Origin: Phoronis australis
Taxonomy: Eukaryota > Phoronida > Phoronidae
DNA length: 57,663 nt
Reading direction: 5' to 3'
Assembly (NCBI GenBank): GCA_002633005.1
Contig: NMRA01000064.1
Span: forward strand, 1,111,536-1,169,198
This document shows, one piece after another, positions 44,201-54,735 of this stretch (positions within the stretch are counted from its first letter, which is position 1; each line of letters begins with the position of its first letter). The notes below the pieces were generated by a model. The model did not search any database, had not been told where the DNA came from, and saw only the letters and a program-made list of their open reading frames with translations. The translations under genes and the position numbers were made by a program.

Positions 44201-47200
44201 ATTGTCAGTTTTCCGCGTCCTAGTAAGAACATATATGCCACTTTTCACACTCATCCTTAGAGCGGTTTGGTTGATAGAGGGGCGGAGCCAAAACAGACTT
44301 GAAAACAGTAAAAATGGGCACTAGGTGGTGCAAAATACCTCGACTCCATCCGAAAACGGAGGATAGCGTCATCTCACTAATAGATGCCAATGTGCCAAAT
44401 TTTATGAAAATCAGTTGAGGACCTTTGAACATACAGAAGTAAATCTAAGAAAACTAAAATTTCCACTAGGGGGCACACGGGTAGTCGGATCTGTCCGAAA
44501 GTTCGCTCATGCCGTTCCATCTAAGAAGTGAACACTAGCAAAATTTCGTGAAATACGTCAAAGGGCTTAGGAGATAGAGAATCGTACGCCCGGCGGTCAA
44601 ACAGGCGGACTGGGTTGACGGCATAGTGCGTCCACAAATAAATATGTGAGCGCATAATAAAAATAGTGTGGGGAGATAAGAGTTAGTAGTGGCCACAATG
44701 CAGGTAGGTCACGTAGTAACTCACATGCGCATTCAAAATCAAATGAAAACCTGCAGTGGATTTTTAACGTCTTAAAATTACTGGATAAGATAGTCGTGTC
44801 CATCAGAAGACTCAGAACTTGTTTAATGTGTTAACTTTGCTTTCCACATTTCCTGTACTATCAACAGAATCTTTCAAACTTTTGTTTGAGGTCTTTAGAT
44901 TAAAAACATTCGTGGTCTTCAAAGACACTGGCGCTAAGTTAATCGTAACTGGCTCTTGCCTAAGTATAGAAAATTAGCAATCAACAGACTGGATTCAGAT
45001 AAGCAGCCATTTTCTATTAGTATAAGATATAATATATTTAATCCAAAATTCCACTTGGATTGGTCAAAAATAACTATACTAGTAAGATGGGATAACAATT
45101 TGATGTCTAGAGGCATGTTGTTGCTAAGGCTAAATATACATGTATGACTGTGAGTCAGTTATTGAATGTGGAAGAGGTTACTTCGAAGGTCGCATACCTG
45201 CAATGAATTTCAAAACAAGTTTTCATCAAACAAGGGTGATCTACAAACTTTAAAACATTATCAAACTCTTGTTGCTCCAACACACTGTATGCTCGCCTTG
45301 AACAAGTTTAAAGTTAACTCCAAACTATTTTCGTTTTGTTTCGTTGAATGTACACTTGGATCAACCAAACACGTCACTAACGACTACATTCGCGCACCCA
45401 TGGGAGGCTCGGGGGGCTCCAAGGAGCTCCCCATTTGGCGAAGTGGGCATAAAGGTCCGCCTCAGAGAAGCTAAAAGTCCGAGAAAACGAGACAAAAGTC
45501 CAATAAAAAGGTGCAGACGCACAGTAAAGTTGGTACCCTGTTTTTTGGTGTAATATTCCCGCTTTTTTGTCAGTAAAACGTTTACATCGTTAGAAAGTCG
45601 AAACCCCCATATTAAAGGCTGGGTGCGCGCATGGATTATTTGGGTAAGTCTGTTGGGTCCGTCCATCAAAATTGGTTTACAAATTGAACGTGATCAGTTT
45701 AGTCATACGCAACTTATCATTAAGGTGGTATTTAGTCCTGGGACGTGTAGATGGGCTCCAATCCCAAAAAAAGAGAGACTAGTCTTGAACATTCCACGCT
45801 GTCTATGCTGTTTCCATGATACAAGAATGATACAACAACAGTGGCGGATTTAGGGGGGGGGGGGGGNGGCCATGGCTCCCCCTAAAATTCTACCAGATAC
45901 CATTTGGGAGTTTGGATGCGATTTTCTGACTAGCACATGCGCGCAACCAAGGGAGCTCAGGGGGTGAATAAAGTGAATAAGCATTGCATAGGCCCTGAAC
46001 AAACCCCGTTTACCGTGTTTTTTGGTTTTTTTCTTAGTCAACAGGTCCGCAAACCCAGACTTCGAGACCCCTGCATGCCCACAATTAGGCTGGGCGCGCG
46101 CATCTGTCGAAATTCTGGTTATTCCTGTGACCTGCCCCCCCAACTCAAAATCCTGGATCCGCCCCTGAACAATGATACAACAATGATGCAAAGAACTACA
46201 GGATCGTGTGTACGAAACCGTTCACCGACTTCGTAGCTTTTCAAATGTGTCGAATAGCCACATAAGTAACTAAAGGAAAGATGTTTAAAGTTGACAGTTG
46301 TAGATATATGTGTTGAAGGAATAGTACGCACGAGGTGAGTACGCGCTACAGAACACATCGGGTGTCGTGACGATTCAGACGGATGATTTTCCTCAACATC
46401 GTTTGGACGATTGTTTACTTTTGAGTAACGAGTCTAGAAACTGTTAAAAGGAGCCGGCGTCTTCAAAGACAATTTGAGTGCAAACTGCCATGTAAATGAA
46501 CGCGAAATGAATTTTCGAAATATTCGTTTCCAGTTTTTTGGGCCTATTCGTAGTTTTGCTATACCGTCAATATACCGTTAAGCACATTAACATCAAATTT
46601 GTGGCATCTATAAATCCGTTTATATATTTGTCAGTACTCATATGTTTTAACTTCTCATCATTTTTCGAAATCTAATAAGTTGAACACAATTGAGTCGCAA
46701 TTTATGACCAATCTCCACTGCCACCTGACGGTGAGCTCAGGCCCATCACAGTAAACTGCCCGACTGGTCACTCCCACATACCTGTTCCACAACAAAAAGT
46801 GTGTAATTCAACTTTTGTTTTTGAAAAATTCCGTGAATCACGTCTAAGAAGGTGACTAGATGATCTTCTCTATCTCTATACGGCACTACTACAGCCACCT
46901 TGTGGCGAGGTACGCAGTCTGTGGGGTTCCATTGGCCGTTTTTGACAGACGGATGCTTCTTGCGTAGGGCTTTGTAAGATCTCTCCTGGCCAGACTCAGC
47001 GAATGGAGTATCTATAAAATGTCAATCAAAATGCAAACCGAGGTTAGGGATGACAAGTTACAGGTATAGATCAGTTTCTAAGACTTCGAGAAAATAGTTT
47101 GTGCGAGTACCTAAAGGGGACAGTACTTTGTGGGAGCACTTTAAGAGGGCAGTTTTTATGCTTTTAGTTAAATTGTTTTTTCAAAATCAAGTTCCCACAT

Positions 47201-50200
47201 AAAGTTGAGAAATCCGACTATAAAGTTAGTTGCCAAATTGGATGACTTTAAAATGAGCAATCAGTTCTCTACAACATGATTGTATTTAACAATAACACAC
47301 TCATGTTATATGTTACAGTGGTATAGTACAATTCTAACAGAAATGTAGGCTACGCCTGGATATCACCAGACTATTTTTTGCAATGCCTAGCCAGTAAAAT
47401 GACACAGTAAACTGTCTCATAAATATCAAAACCTGCACTTCAGTCACATCGAGAACCACGCGTTCACTTTATTTGCACAATATACCAGTAATGTGTTGCT
47501 CAAAAATAAAAACAAATTACAAGCAGGCTATTACGGCAATGTCCAGCTATCAAAACGACAGCAATCGACTGTGGGCAATAGTGGTTGCTACAATTAAATC
47601 ATTGAAGCGTGGAATAATCTGCAATGTGTGAAATGTTAGAACTAGCTTGTAACTAGGAAATTTGCCTAAATTTGAAGATGCCTACAGCCCTTTCTGATTA
47701 TTTCAAGTTTTAAGATTTCAACTTCAGCATGACCTAATTCAGCCCTGAGTGGGGCTTCAAATATCAGTTTGAAATATCTGTATTTTAGAAAAAAAAACAT
47801 GTATTTCAGTAGTGCTTGTGGATCGTAATGCTGGGCTATTCAGAACACTTTTAAAAGGCCAAAGCAAACGACTTCCTTACAGTTTCGGGCCTCATCACTG
47901 AAAACCAATGCGACTTCGCCAAACTACTCTGTACCTAAAACTCCCTCTACCGCCAAATTGTTTATCTAAACGGAATGTTCTGAGCAATTTCCACAGGCAT
48001 GCTCGCAGATTTTTGACGGGTAACCGGGGGAATATGGGAGATGGGACATTCGTGTTAAGATGTATTTTTGCCCATTTCAGAGGTACCCATGAAGTTTCAT
48101 GAGATAAATTTGAACTTCAAAAAACGAAACGCTGAAATATTCGTTTATGATTGCGAGAGTACTTTGAGTACCCCCGTTCCACATGTACACGGTCATCACA
48201 AATCGTAGCCCCGACAGTCTCTTCGACATGTCAGAATTCTTACAAACAACTCGTAATAACGACCTTAAAAAGAAATACTATTCTTGTGATGCTATTGTGT
48301 AATTCACTAGTAATGGTCTTCACGTTCTTCGAAGTTCCACCTTTTCGATGGCGGTCAGTTCTATTGTATTTTGACATTTTTGCTTGTTTGGGTGGAATGT
48401 CTTAATACTGCTATGCTGTACACGAATGTTATGTGCTTTTTTGAAGACAAAGTGACATTACCCCGAGGTGCCCCACCGAGAGAGCGTCCCGTGTGAAATG
48501 GGACACCTTAAGATGAAAGGCTAAACATCATTAAACTTAGAAAAGAGTGACAATTCATTCCACCATCGTGTGATCACACGACGTTGCAGGAAGTGATCTT
48601 CCTCATGAAAGTCAGCACTAGAGATTTTTTTCTAACTCTGAAGTCTCAAGCACACTCGCTTTTATCTTAAACAAGAGTAACCAACGCTTAGCGTTGATAT
48701 GCGCACACAGTTTACCTCAAACGTTTCTAGGGGCGTTGTTTATCAGCTTCATGCTGGTCACATACAACTTCTCTAGTATTTTATGGATTTTTCATAGATA
48801 ACATTACTGATCATAAATTAACATGAAATCTGAGCGCCATGTAAACATTGCACACATGAATTGTTACAGGTACGTTACAAAATATTAAAATGTATATATA
48901 TACAAGCACATAAACGCACACATCTAGCTCTGCAATATACTCAAGTAATTAATCAAGTTACGTAAACAAGCCTCCTAGTAAACATTTCATATATAATTGC
49001 ACAACAAATACACAGAAATTAAATGCGAATTATTTCCATTAAGTACTGTAACACCATTTTAACATACCAAAATGTCTTGTTGAGGAACTCCTAACACGTC
49101 GAGCTGGATAAGTTAAAGAAAAAGTGGCTACACATTTTAGTTCATCATTTAAATTACGACCGCACACAATTTTTTATAAACTAAATATTAAATACTATTG
49201 AAATATAATTACTGCTAGGTATCGTGGCAGAGATCTTTTCAGGCTTAACGTATATGTCACGTTACGTGGCCAACATTATATGGCGTGTAAAAAGACTAAC
49301 CATTCTGTATGTCTTTTGAAATATTTTCAGATCAGGTGTTTTTAACTGTTTCAGAGAAAAAAACTTTATTTAACGTCGTTCGGAGAACAGATTAACATTA
49401 GCCGGTTGGGCTATTTCTACGACATTAAATTTATCAGAAACATGAAGAAAAAGGAACTTGAGCTAAAGGTGGAGAATAACACAGAGATATAAGTGTAAAT
49501 AAAAGTAAAATTGTCGTAATCGCTAAAGTATAGACTAGGGTCTGAGTATAAGCTATAATACGTACACGTATAATTGCTATATTCTAGATAAATCATAAAA
49601 CAAACACTAATGACTGCATAACCTGGTGTGTTTACAAAGAGAACAGCTGCATTCAGGGCTAGTCCAGGTCCGAATCAGTCCACGGAAAATAGTGAAAGCC
49701 TCTGTTGAGAGCAACATATTCGGTAGACTGTTCCAGACCCGAGCAGCCTTGAAGCGAAAAGATTTTTTTACCTTTTTTGACAGATTTAACTTGAGGAATG
49801 TCAAGAATGTTGCTGTAGCGAAAGGGGTAATTTTTTCTTGTTTCTTTAAAAGTGAAAGAAGTGTCTTGGGTGATTCGCCATAGCGGATTTTAAATACTTC
49901 TATTGCAATAAGTCGAAGTCTGTGTAGATGAAGGGGTGGTTTGTTAACTACTGAGAGTAGTTGTTCGTGCGTGCCAACGTCGTCGTTGTAAACAAAACGT
50001 AAGGCCCTGAGTTTTTTTAGTTTCAGTGCATTTTCTTTCGAGCAAAAATGCCATGAGAGGGGACAAGAGTTGAAATTTGAAAGGATGAAGGAGTGAAAAA
50101 TGGCAAGTCTACCGTTTATCGTTTGGTAGTGTCCAATTCTTCTTAGAACGTTTAGTTGCTGTGAAGCTCTTTGCAAATGTCCGAAATACGAGAGTAAAAA

Positions 50201-51447
50201 GTTAGATTGGTATAAATGGCTATTCCTAGGAGCTTAACTTTCGGTTCACAGGGTATTTCACAATTTCCAATGGAGAGAGTTTTACAAAATGTGTTCATTT
50301 TTCCCTATGCCGATTGATTGGAATTTGTCAGGATTTGCTTGCATGCCATTTACAACGAACCAGTTGATGACTGATTCGCTATCTTGTCTTAGTGTTTCAG
50401 TGACGGAGAGTGGGTTGTTGTCAAAGAAGAAGAGGGTGTTGTCATCTCCGTAGTTGACCAGTGTAGATTTTTTCACAAAGACGAAGATGTCATTGATGAA
50501 GATATTGAAGAGAAGGGGTCCCAGGATGCATCCTTGGGGTACTCCCTTGTATACTTTGCCCCATTTACTGGAGTGTTGGCCTATTTTCACTTGTTGTTTC
50601 CTGTTGGAGAGATAATTCCCAAGGAGGGCTAGGGCATTGTCATCAAATTTGTAAGGTTTAAGTTTGGAGATCAGAAGGGAGTGAGGGAGAGTCAAAAGCT
50701 TTAGAAAGATCCATGAGTACTGCTGCAGTGTATTTTTGTTCATCTAGGGCTTTGCGCCTGCCCGAGAGTCTCAGTTGATGATTGATTATGAATGAAAACG
50801 ACAAAATGAAGAAAACAATGCTTCATTTGATAAGTAACACTCCATCAAAATGCAGTCGAGCAGACTAGCGGAAATTCACTGTGCAAATTCTCGCGGTCAG
50901 TCCTGTAAAACCTCGAGGTTACAAGCTCTAGCACTAGAATGCATGGATCACGCGCTTTCCATCCATACAGTTCTGCGGTAGGAACGAGCCTACCAAATCG
51001 CAGTATGATCCTGCAACAGGTTTAGGAGATACACCCGATGCCCAGTCAGAGATGGCGGCAATAAGTATGCATATGACAAATTGGTTACTTACATGACTTT
51101 AAATCCCTGGGAAAACATCCACACATGGCGATCTTTGACGACTGAGACAATGCCACTTGCCCATGAGATGGTGATAAGTCACAGTCAAATATAAGAGTTA
51201 AGTTGTATTCGTCGATATTTGATGCAGGATCCACGGTTGTAGGAATAGCTTTAATTGCACTTGCACTGGTCGAAGTATCCTCAGGTAGTGTTAAATTTAA
51301 CGTCTTGGGAAGAACGATGTGTTTTGTTTGTTCCTCGTCTTTGGGGTCGACGTGTGCTCGCTTGTACAATACAGCAAATTGTAAGGATAGGTATGTTAAT
51401 AATATCGACGCCAATATTTTGATTTTGTGCCGTATTAATTTCTTCAT
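38144..51447 (-). CDS. B4GALT: Beta-1,4-galactosyltransferase, copy 2 (complete, six exons)
   Basis: Golgi type II enzyme expected to transfer galactose from UDP-galactose to a terminal GlcNAc or related acceptor. Six exons (51447-51093, 47011-46782, 42888-42701, 41460-41338, 38566-38462, 38261-38144) join in phase into 372 codons plus TGA. Visible in order: short cytoplasmic tail, hydrophobic anchor at about residues 9-28, stem with NLT sequons, PYRDREDHL (162-170), D-I-D (227-229) in FHDIDLLPED, Cys pair flanking it, GG-V-A-V-F-SKE, NGFPNS, WGWGGEDDN (287-295), MLEHSHD with the likely Mn-ligand His322, and a C-terminal strand. Exons of 188, 123 and 105 bp equal the sizes I recall for vertebrate B4GALT1. 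Introns hold a CTCF-motif repeat (intron 2), a LINE (intron 1) and the N gap (intron 4). Acceptor specificity within the family cannot be told. Confidence 0.96.
38462..38566 (-). CDS. B4GALT: B4GALT copy 2, exon 5 (metal-ligand His)
   Basis: 105 bp between acceptor ATTTTTAG and donor CAG/GTGAGC. In phase with exon 4 it reads VARQRIKVESPPWGLAKYHM then LEHSHDDGNPANRDR. The His in MLEHSHD corresponds to the Mn-ligand His of B4GALT1 (RHSRD-type motif). The exon length equals that of the vertebrate exon. Confidence 0.95.
39339..40139. other. Assembly gap, 801 Ns
   Basis: Run of n inside intron 4 of B4GALT copy 2. No coding exon is missing, because exons 4 and 5 join in phase across it. Confidence 0.99.
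40140..41337. other. Intron 4 of B4GALT copy 2, no gene
   Basis: Plus-strand frame 40918-41226 covers a CG-rich block with GTTTACAC and GTGTAAACGGC phrases, possibly a small DNA transposon, but no defined ends were found. Confidence 0.4.
41338..41460 (-). CDS. B4GALT: B4GALT copy 2, exon 4 (WGWGGEDD motif)
   Basis: 123 bp, acceptor TTTTCCAG, donor AAG/GTCAGT. The frame reads PIWNAFIGGVAVFSKETYT, then RVNGFPNSMWGWGGEDDNMY. WGWGGEDD is the hallmark acceptor and catalytic loop of beta-1,4-galactosyltransferases. The exon sits inside no long open frame of its own, so it is easily missed. Confidence 0.96.
42528..42588. repeat. 30-bp tandem duplication in intron 3 of copy 2
   Basis: GAGGATGCAATGTCTAAATT, AAGCAATAGA is repeated once with a single change. 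Copy 1 (about 610-640) has only one unit, so it arose after the segmental duplication. Confidence 0.85.
42701..42888 (-). CDS. B4GALT: B4GALT copy 2, exon 3 (D-x-D motif)
   Basis: 188 bp between acceptor TTATTGCAG and donor GTAAGTTG. It encodes NPKIFNKGRLMNAGF, the FDC Cys, FHDIDLLPED with the metal-binding D-x-D, and NLYTCPRTVRHQG. It differs from the copy 1 exon by only three residues (K to N, A to G, Q to K). Confidence 0.97.
43711..43726 (+). promoter_or_regulatory. CTCF-like core site, array 2
   Basis: TGCCACTAGGGGGCAC, an excellent match to the CTCF core. Binding is not shown. Confidence 0.5.
44158..44173 (+). promoter_or_regulatory. CTCF-like core site, array 2
   Basis: AGCCACTAGTTGGCGC, close to the CTCF core. 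Binding is not shown. Confidence 0.45.
44461..44476 (+). promoter_or_regulatory. CTCF-like core site, array 2
   Basis: TTCCACTAGGGGGCAC, close to the CTCF core. Binding is not shown. Confidence 0.45.
45395..45640 (-). mobile_element. G-rich-ended repeat family, copy 3
   Basis: CGCACCCATGGGAGGCTCG, AGGAGCTCCCCATTTGGCG, AAAACGAGACAAAAGTCC and GGCTGGGTGCGCGCAT, shared with 19420-19700 and in reverse with 14057-14491. Confidence 0.6.
45843..46168 (-). mobile_element. G-rich-ended repeat family, copy 4 (complete)
   Basis: Starts CAGTGGCGGATTTAGGGGGG and ends TCCTGGATCCGCCCCTG, inverted termini of the hAT-like CAG...CTG kind; ambiguous base at about 45867 in the G run. Flanks are rich in ATGATACAACAA repeats, so the target duplication cannot be read reliably. 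Confidence 0.7.
46782..47011 (-). CDS. B4GALT: B4GALT copy 2, exon 2
   Basis: 230 bp between acceptor TTTTATAG and donor CAG/GTATGTG. It encodes TPFAESGQERSYKALRK, then WNPTDCVPRHKVAVVVPYR and DREDHL, the N-terminal nucleotide-sugar fold of the family. It completes a Tyr codon started in exon 1 and ends in phase 0. Confidence 0.96.
49400..50760 (-). mobile_element. CR1/L2-type LINE, 3' half, in intron 1 of B4GALT copy 2
   Basis: YTAAVLMDLSKAF (50700, RT motif A), then after a 1-2-base frameshift HSLLISKLKPYKFDDNAL, GVPQGCILGPLLFNIFINDI (50530), VNYGDDNTLFFFD (50430, catalytic box YGDD), WFVVNGMQANPDK, and a C-terminal domain at 50176-49607 with LNVLRRIGHY and RVWNSLPNMLLS. Only one or two breaks are seen, so it is younger than the LINEs at 27-34 kb. 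Copy 1 lacks it. Confidence 0.88.
51002..51050. repeat. Single-subunit relic of the CTCF-motif repeat near exon 1
   Basis: GATCCTGCAACAGGTTTAGG then AGATACACCCGATGCCCAG matches the GATCCTGCAGTGGGTTTAGG and AGATACAGCTATGGGCGC part of the arrays. Copy 1 has the same relic at about 7440-7490 (GGGGCTTAGGAGATACAGCG), so it predates the gene duplication. Confidence 0.5.
51093..51447 (-). CDS. B4GALT: B4GALT copy 2, exon 1 (start, membrane anchor, stem)
   Basis: 355 coding bases, 118 codons plus one base. The ATG complement is at 51445-51447; the donor is GTAAGT right after 51093. The N-terminus MKKLIRHKIK is followed by a hydrophobic stretch ending in LLYKR-like basic residues, then a Thr/Ser-rich stem with two NLTL sequons. 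This start is chosen because copy 1 has the same start and length and no longer conserved upstream frame exists. Confidence 0.94.
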
Positions 51448-51492
51448 CCTGAAAGAGAAAAGCCTGAAAGTATATGAAGCATTGAGATTTAG

Positions 51493-51890
51493 TTGTGGAC
51501 CTTAACAAAACAGACAATTGTCAAGCTAAGAACAACAGAGAGCAATGGAGAGAAAAATGCTTGGAATAAAGCTACTAGACAGGAGTCCACTCACAGAGAT
51601 AAGGGAACACACAGGAGTCATGGACATAATCAAGACAATTCTGAAATTGAAATGGAGGTGGGGCGGACACGTCGCCAGAGCACAGGACAACAGATGGACA
51701 AAAATATGCACAGAGTGGCAACTCAGATATGGAAAGTGATCAAGAGGACGGCCCCAAGCCAGATGGAGAGATGACATCGTGAAGACGAGAGGCACAACGT
51801 GGATGAGAGCGGCAAGAGACAGAACAAATCGGAAGGCACTGTCGGAGGGCTACATCCTGCAGTGGATGAACAATGCCTAGAGTCAGAGTC
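51493..51890 (+). mobile_element. RTE-type LINE 3' end just upstream of B4GALT copy 2
   Basis: LTKQTIVKLRTT, then MERKMLGIKLLDRSPLTEIR, LKWRWGGHVARAQDNRWTK, a single TGA where CGA (Arg) is expected, SRGRPQARWRDDIVKTRGTT and SEGYILQWMNNA with TAG at 51880, followed by AGTCAGAGTCAG, a short tandem 3' tail. The sequence is the conserved C-terminus of RTE-like endonuclease-reverse transcriptases. Copy 1 is uninterrupted at the corresponding place (7930-8010), so it inserted after the duplication, about 50 bp upstream of the B4GALT start codon. Confidence 0.88.
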
Positions 51891-52559
51891 AGCATCCGCG
51901 CAGTGTCTGACTGGTTATACGAACATTTGGACAACGTCCTGCAGGATGATTTGGACAACGGGCGCCTATCTCATGATTGAAGGCGTAAAGACGATCCCTT
52001 TGCTGGCAAATTACTACTGATAGAGAACTAGACAACATTAGTAACTACCTCAACATATAACATCACTGGGGCTCCACGAAGTAGAACACCGTGGAGCCTC
52101 TAAAGAGGGTCGCTCCGACATCAATGCAATATTATGGATAAAGGTACATCGCATCATACCAGTGAAAATACGGAAGAAAAGTAATTACATCAAAGTGTAA
52201 GTGAAAGTTGGTTAACTATGAAAAGAACTTAGAAGTTCGAGACACTTTTTGTGTCAAGTGTCCTGCTCCACCACACAGCCATATATTATCTTGCATTTTT
52301 CCCTCCGATTACATCTGTAATTATATGCATCAACGTCTGAGACGTAGTCAAACCTGGTAATAGAACCACTTACAATTAGATGTCCTTGAGGAATGTTAAT
52401 GATCCTTGGAGATCACGCGACTTCGTTGAGAACTGTGCAGTTCATTCTCAAAGTGCAGCAAAGCCGACGTTCAACAGCACATTACACACAGGAGTCACGT
52501 GAGGGTGTATGCTGATGGATGTGGTGGTGGCTTATCAGTTTAGTGGCGTACAACTGTAT

Positions 52560-54582
52560 CAAGTTGGTCCATCGAAATTGGAAACCCAGTATAAAACAGA
52601 TATCTCGGAGTAGAAAACTGACTCCCGCACCTTCAAAACAAATAACCAGCCTGAAAAACACGAACCCCGACTTGTTTCAAAAAACGGGAACCCCGGGGAT
52701 CGGACAGGACACCCGGGGACCGAAACAACACTCCTGCATGCGTCGAGCTTGGAAATTCCGATCCCAAATTCCGGAAATTTTGTTGAAAATAATGCACTCT
52801 CAACTCGTAAATCGACGAAACCTAAAAGCCGGTCAGTTGTAAAGTTATTTAAAGGAATTAACAATAACCCTAGAAAACCGAAATATTATTTGTGTTTTTC
52901 ATTTTTGAAAATATATTTGGAGAAATTTTTGTATAATCTGAAATTAACTAAACTTTCACCGAGATAACAACGTGTTGAGAGTATAGATTATGTTGAATTT
53001 GCCCAAAGACAAGTTGCAGGAGTTTTACCGATAAAAGCAAATAACAAGGCAATATAATATAAGTTACGTTTGTTATATTATTGAAAATTTTTAACAAACA
53101 AATGCAAAAAGCAAATGGAAAGTACTTGAAATACTTTAACTCAAGTTATGAATACGTGGGCGCATTAAATAAAAAGTAAGCACAGTTACTTGTTTACACT
53201 GACTGCATTACTGTTGAAGTGCGTGGGTACTGAAAAATAAGGTGCACATTAGCCTACGGAGAACGTTGACCGCTGTGCGGTTCCGTAACATTTGTGACCT
53301 GTTTAGATTTTCAGATGTGGAGAACACTGGCCATAAATAGATTAACAACTCCGGTCTGCCGCTTGTGAGTGAGATCGCGGAGTAGGTTTGCGACAACTGA
53401 CCCCTTGGCCCTTATTCACTTTCAATGGACTACGTGGCCAGTTGCTTTCAAGCGTAATTTGAACCAATGAAAACTTTGTTTACGATGTTGATGCTTTTTT
53501 TGCCAAGTGGTGGCTAGTTTTTATCGGTCGTGGGACATTTAATCAAGTCGGGAGTGCTGCCAAACTGATCGCTGCGAAAGTACAGACAAAAATAAATATA
53601 CGATAATATAACAACAATAAAATTTGTAAATGAATAGTAATAGTAAATATAAGTATCTTTTAGATCTAAATGTATTTAAACTTAAGTCAACTGCAGAAAG
53701 AAATGAAAGAAAATAGTTGGAAGCGTCAATGCGCTTAGAATAAACTTATCAGTAGTTCCCATGACGATTGTTCGCCTGGTCTAAAACTTTTCAGACCCTA
53801 TCATAAACAATAGTTAACTACAATAAGTACCAGGCTAATTGCTGACACAATCAGACCCATACTCCAAAACCACTCATGAATGGATGGAATTACTTTTGAC
53901 CAGATGCATCAGTTTAATAAACAATGAATTTGGACAGTTTATAACCAAGCTTTCAGTGGTAAATGCGAACACCGGGGATAATATAGATGAACAAGTGAGA
54001 CAACTGAAAACACGAAATACCAGTTTTAACATAAGATACTCAGAATCGCACAAAGCATTGTACAACGTCAATGGACAATTTTCAAAACCCACAGATCAAA
54101 TCAGCCTTGTTTGGGTTTGCCTTATTCTATTCTAACACGATACATGAGTGGAGTTTGCTATCAGTTAGGTTATAACGAGTAAGAAGAATATGGAGTTTTT
54201 TAGACAAACGACCTTATCATCTTGAACCAACCGGCCTGATGATGAGACTTTGGAATTCTATAAGGCACCTTCGATGTACCCTTCGACAACAGTTGAACCG
54301 GTCATACATGTATACAGAAACCAGTTTCAGTAGTAAGCAGACTCATTAAACGGTGGCGATGTCTTCATCGAAATAACCGCAAAATGGCTGGTGCAGAAAG
54401 AAATAGATTGTCGAGAAATGGCGGATTTGCGTCCCGTGCACGTTAAGAGATTTTTAAGGGTGACAAGTTGAGAACATTTAGTTTATAATTGACATGAAGA
54501 TTATTTTTTCTAATTCGACTGATAGATGGTGATTATTTGAGCAAATTGTTAGCACATATTAGGGACGAACGACGTACCTTAC
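52560..54582. other. No recognisable gene; end of the duplicated block
   Basis: A plus-strand frame at 53839-54135 (THEWMELLLTRCISLINNEF...) has coding-like composition but no motif. At 54110-54130 and 54330-54380 there are phrases also seen near 17110-17135 and 19076-19125 (AAACGGTG...CATCGAAATAA), suggesting patchy paralogy with the 17-19 kb region. Confidence 0.35.
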
Positions 54583-54684
54583 CCTTTGTTGACGATAGCA
54601 ATGGCCCCCGGCCTAACGTCGATGAGACCGAAGTTATTATTCAGCACGCACCGCAGCGTCGACGCTCCGGGTTGTTAAGTCCAC
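54583..54684 (-). CDS. Candidate internal exon, possibly cupin-like
   Basis: 102 bp between acceptor CATATTACAG and donor GG/GTAAGG. One frame reads TLRCVLNNNFGLIDVRPGAI then AIVNKG. It resembles the strand-turn-strand of a cupin such as homogentisate dioxygenase (pattern L.I...FG.M.V.P..I.VI..G), but the same frame has a TAA near the 5' end, so the acceptor would have to be further in or the exon is dead. No flanking exons recognised. Confidence 0.25.
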
Positions 54685-54735
54685 CTGTAATATGAAACAT
54701 GACATAATGTTTACCTTCTGTTATCAAACTATAAA

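Larger units (their letters stand above)
43252..44655. repeat. Higher-order repeat with CTCF-like sites, array 2 (intron 2 of B4GALT copy 2)
   Basis: Same family as 25931-27120: head AGAGCAACGCGAAGCGTTG, then subunits of about 140-165 bp with CTCF-like cores at 43711, 43852, 44019, 44158, 44316 and 44461. Copy 1 gives the empty site: CAGTTCAAAAACACCAACC joins directly to AGTAAAAATATTGTGGGG there. The interval 43440-43680 is unrelated or strongly diverged. Confidence 0.85.
42041..52560. repeat. Segmental duplication, right copy
   Basis: Counterpart of 1-8720 in the same orientation, about 42 kb away. It is longer because of copy-specific insertions: the CTCF-motif array (43252-44655), two G-rich repeats (45395-45640, 45843-46168), a LINE (about 49400-50760) and an RTE-type LINE end (51493-51890). 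Confidence 0.9.

Noticed and set aside
51741-51743. TGA in the RTE reading frame as programmed readthrough
   Set aside because: The position is expected to be Arg (CGA), so a CpG to TpG mutation in a dead element explains it.
52519-52842. 107-codon plus-strand frame upstream of the duplicated block
   Set aside because: Pro- and Lys-rich without motif; the opposite strand is also open, as expected for CG-rich non-coding sequence.
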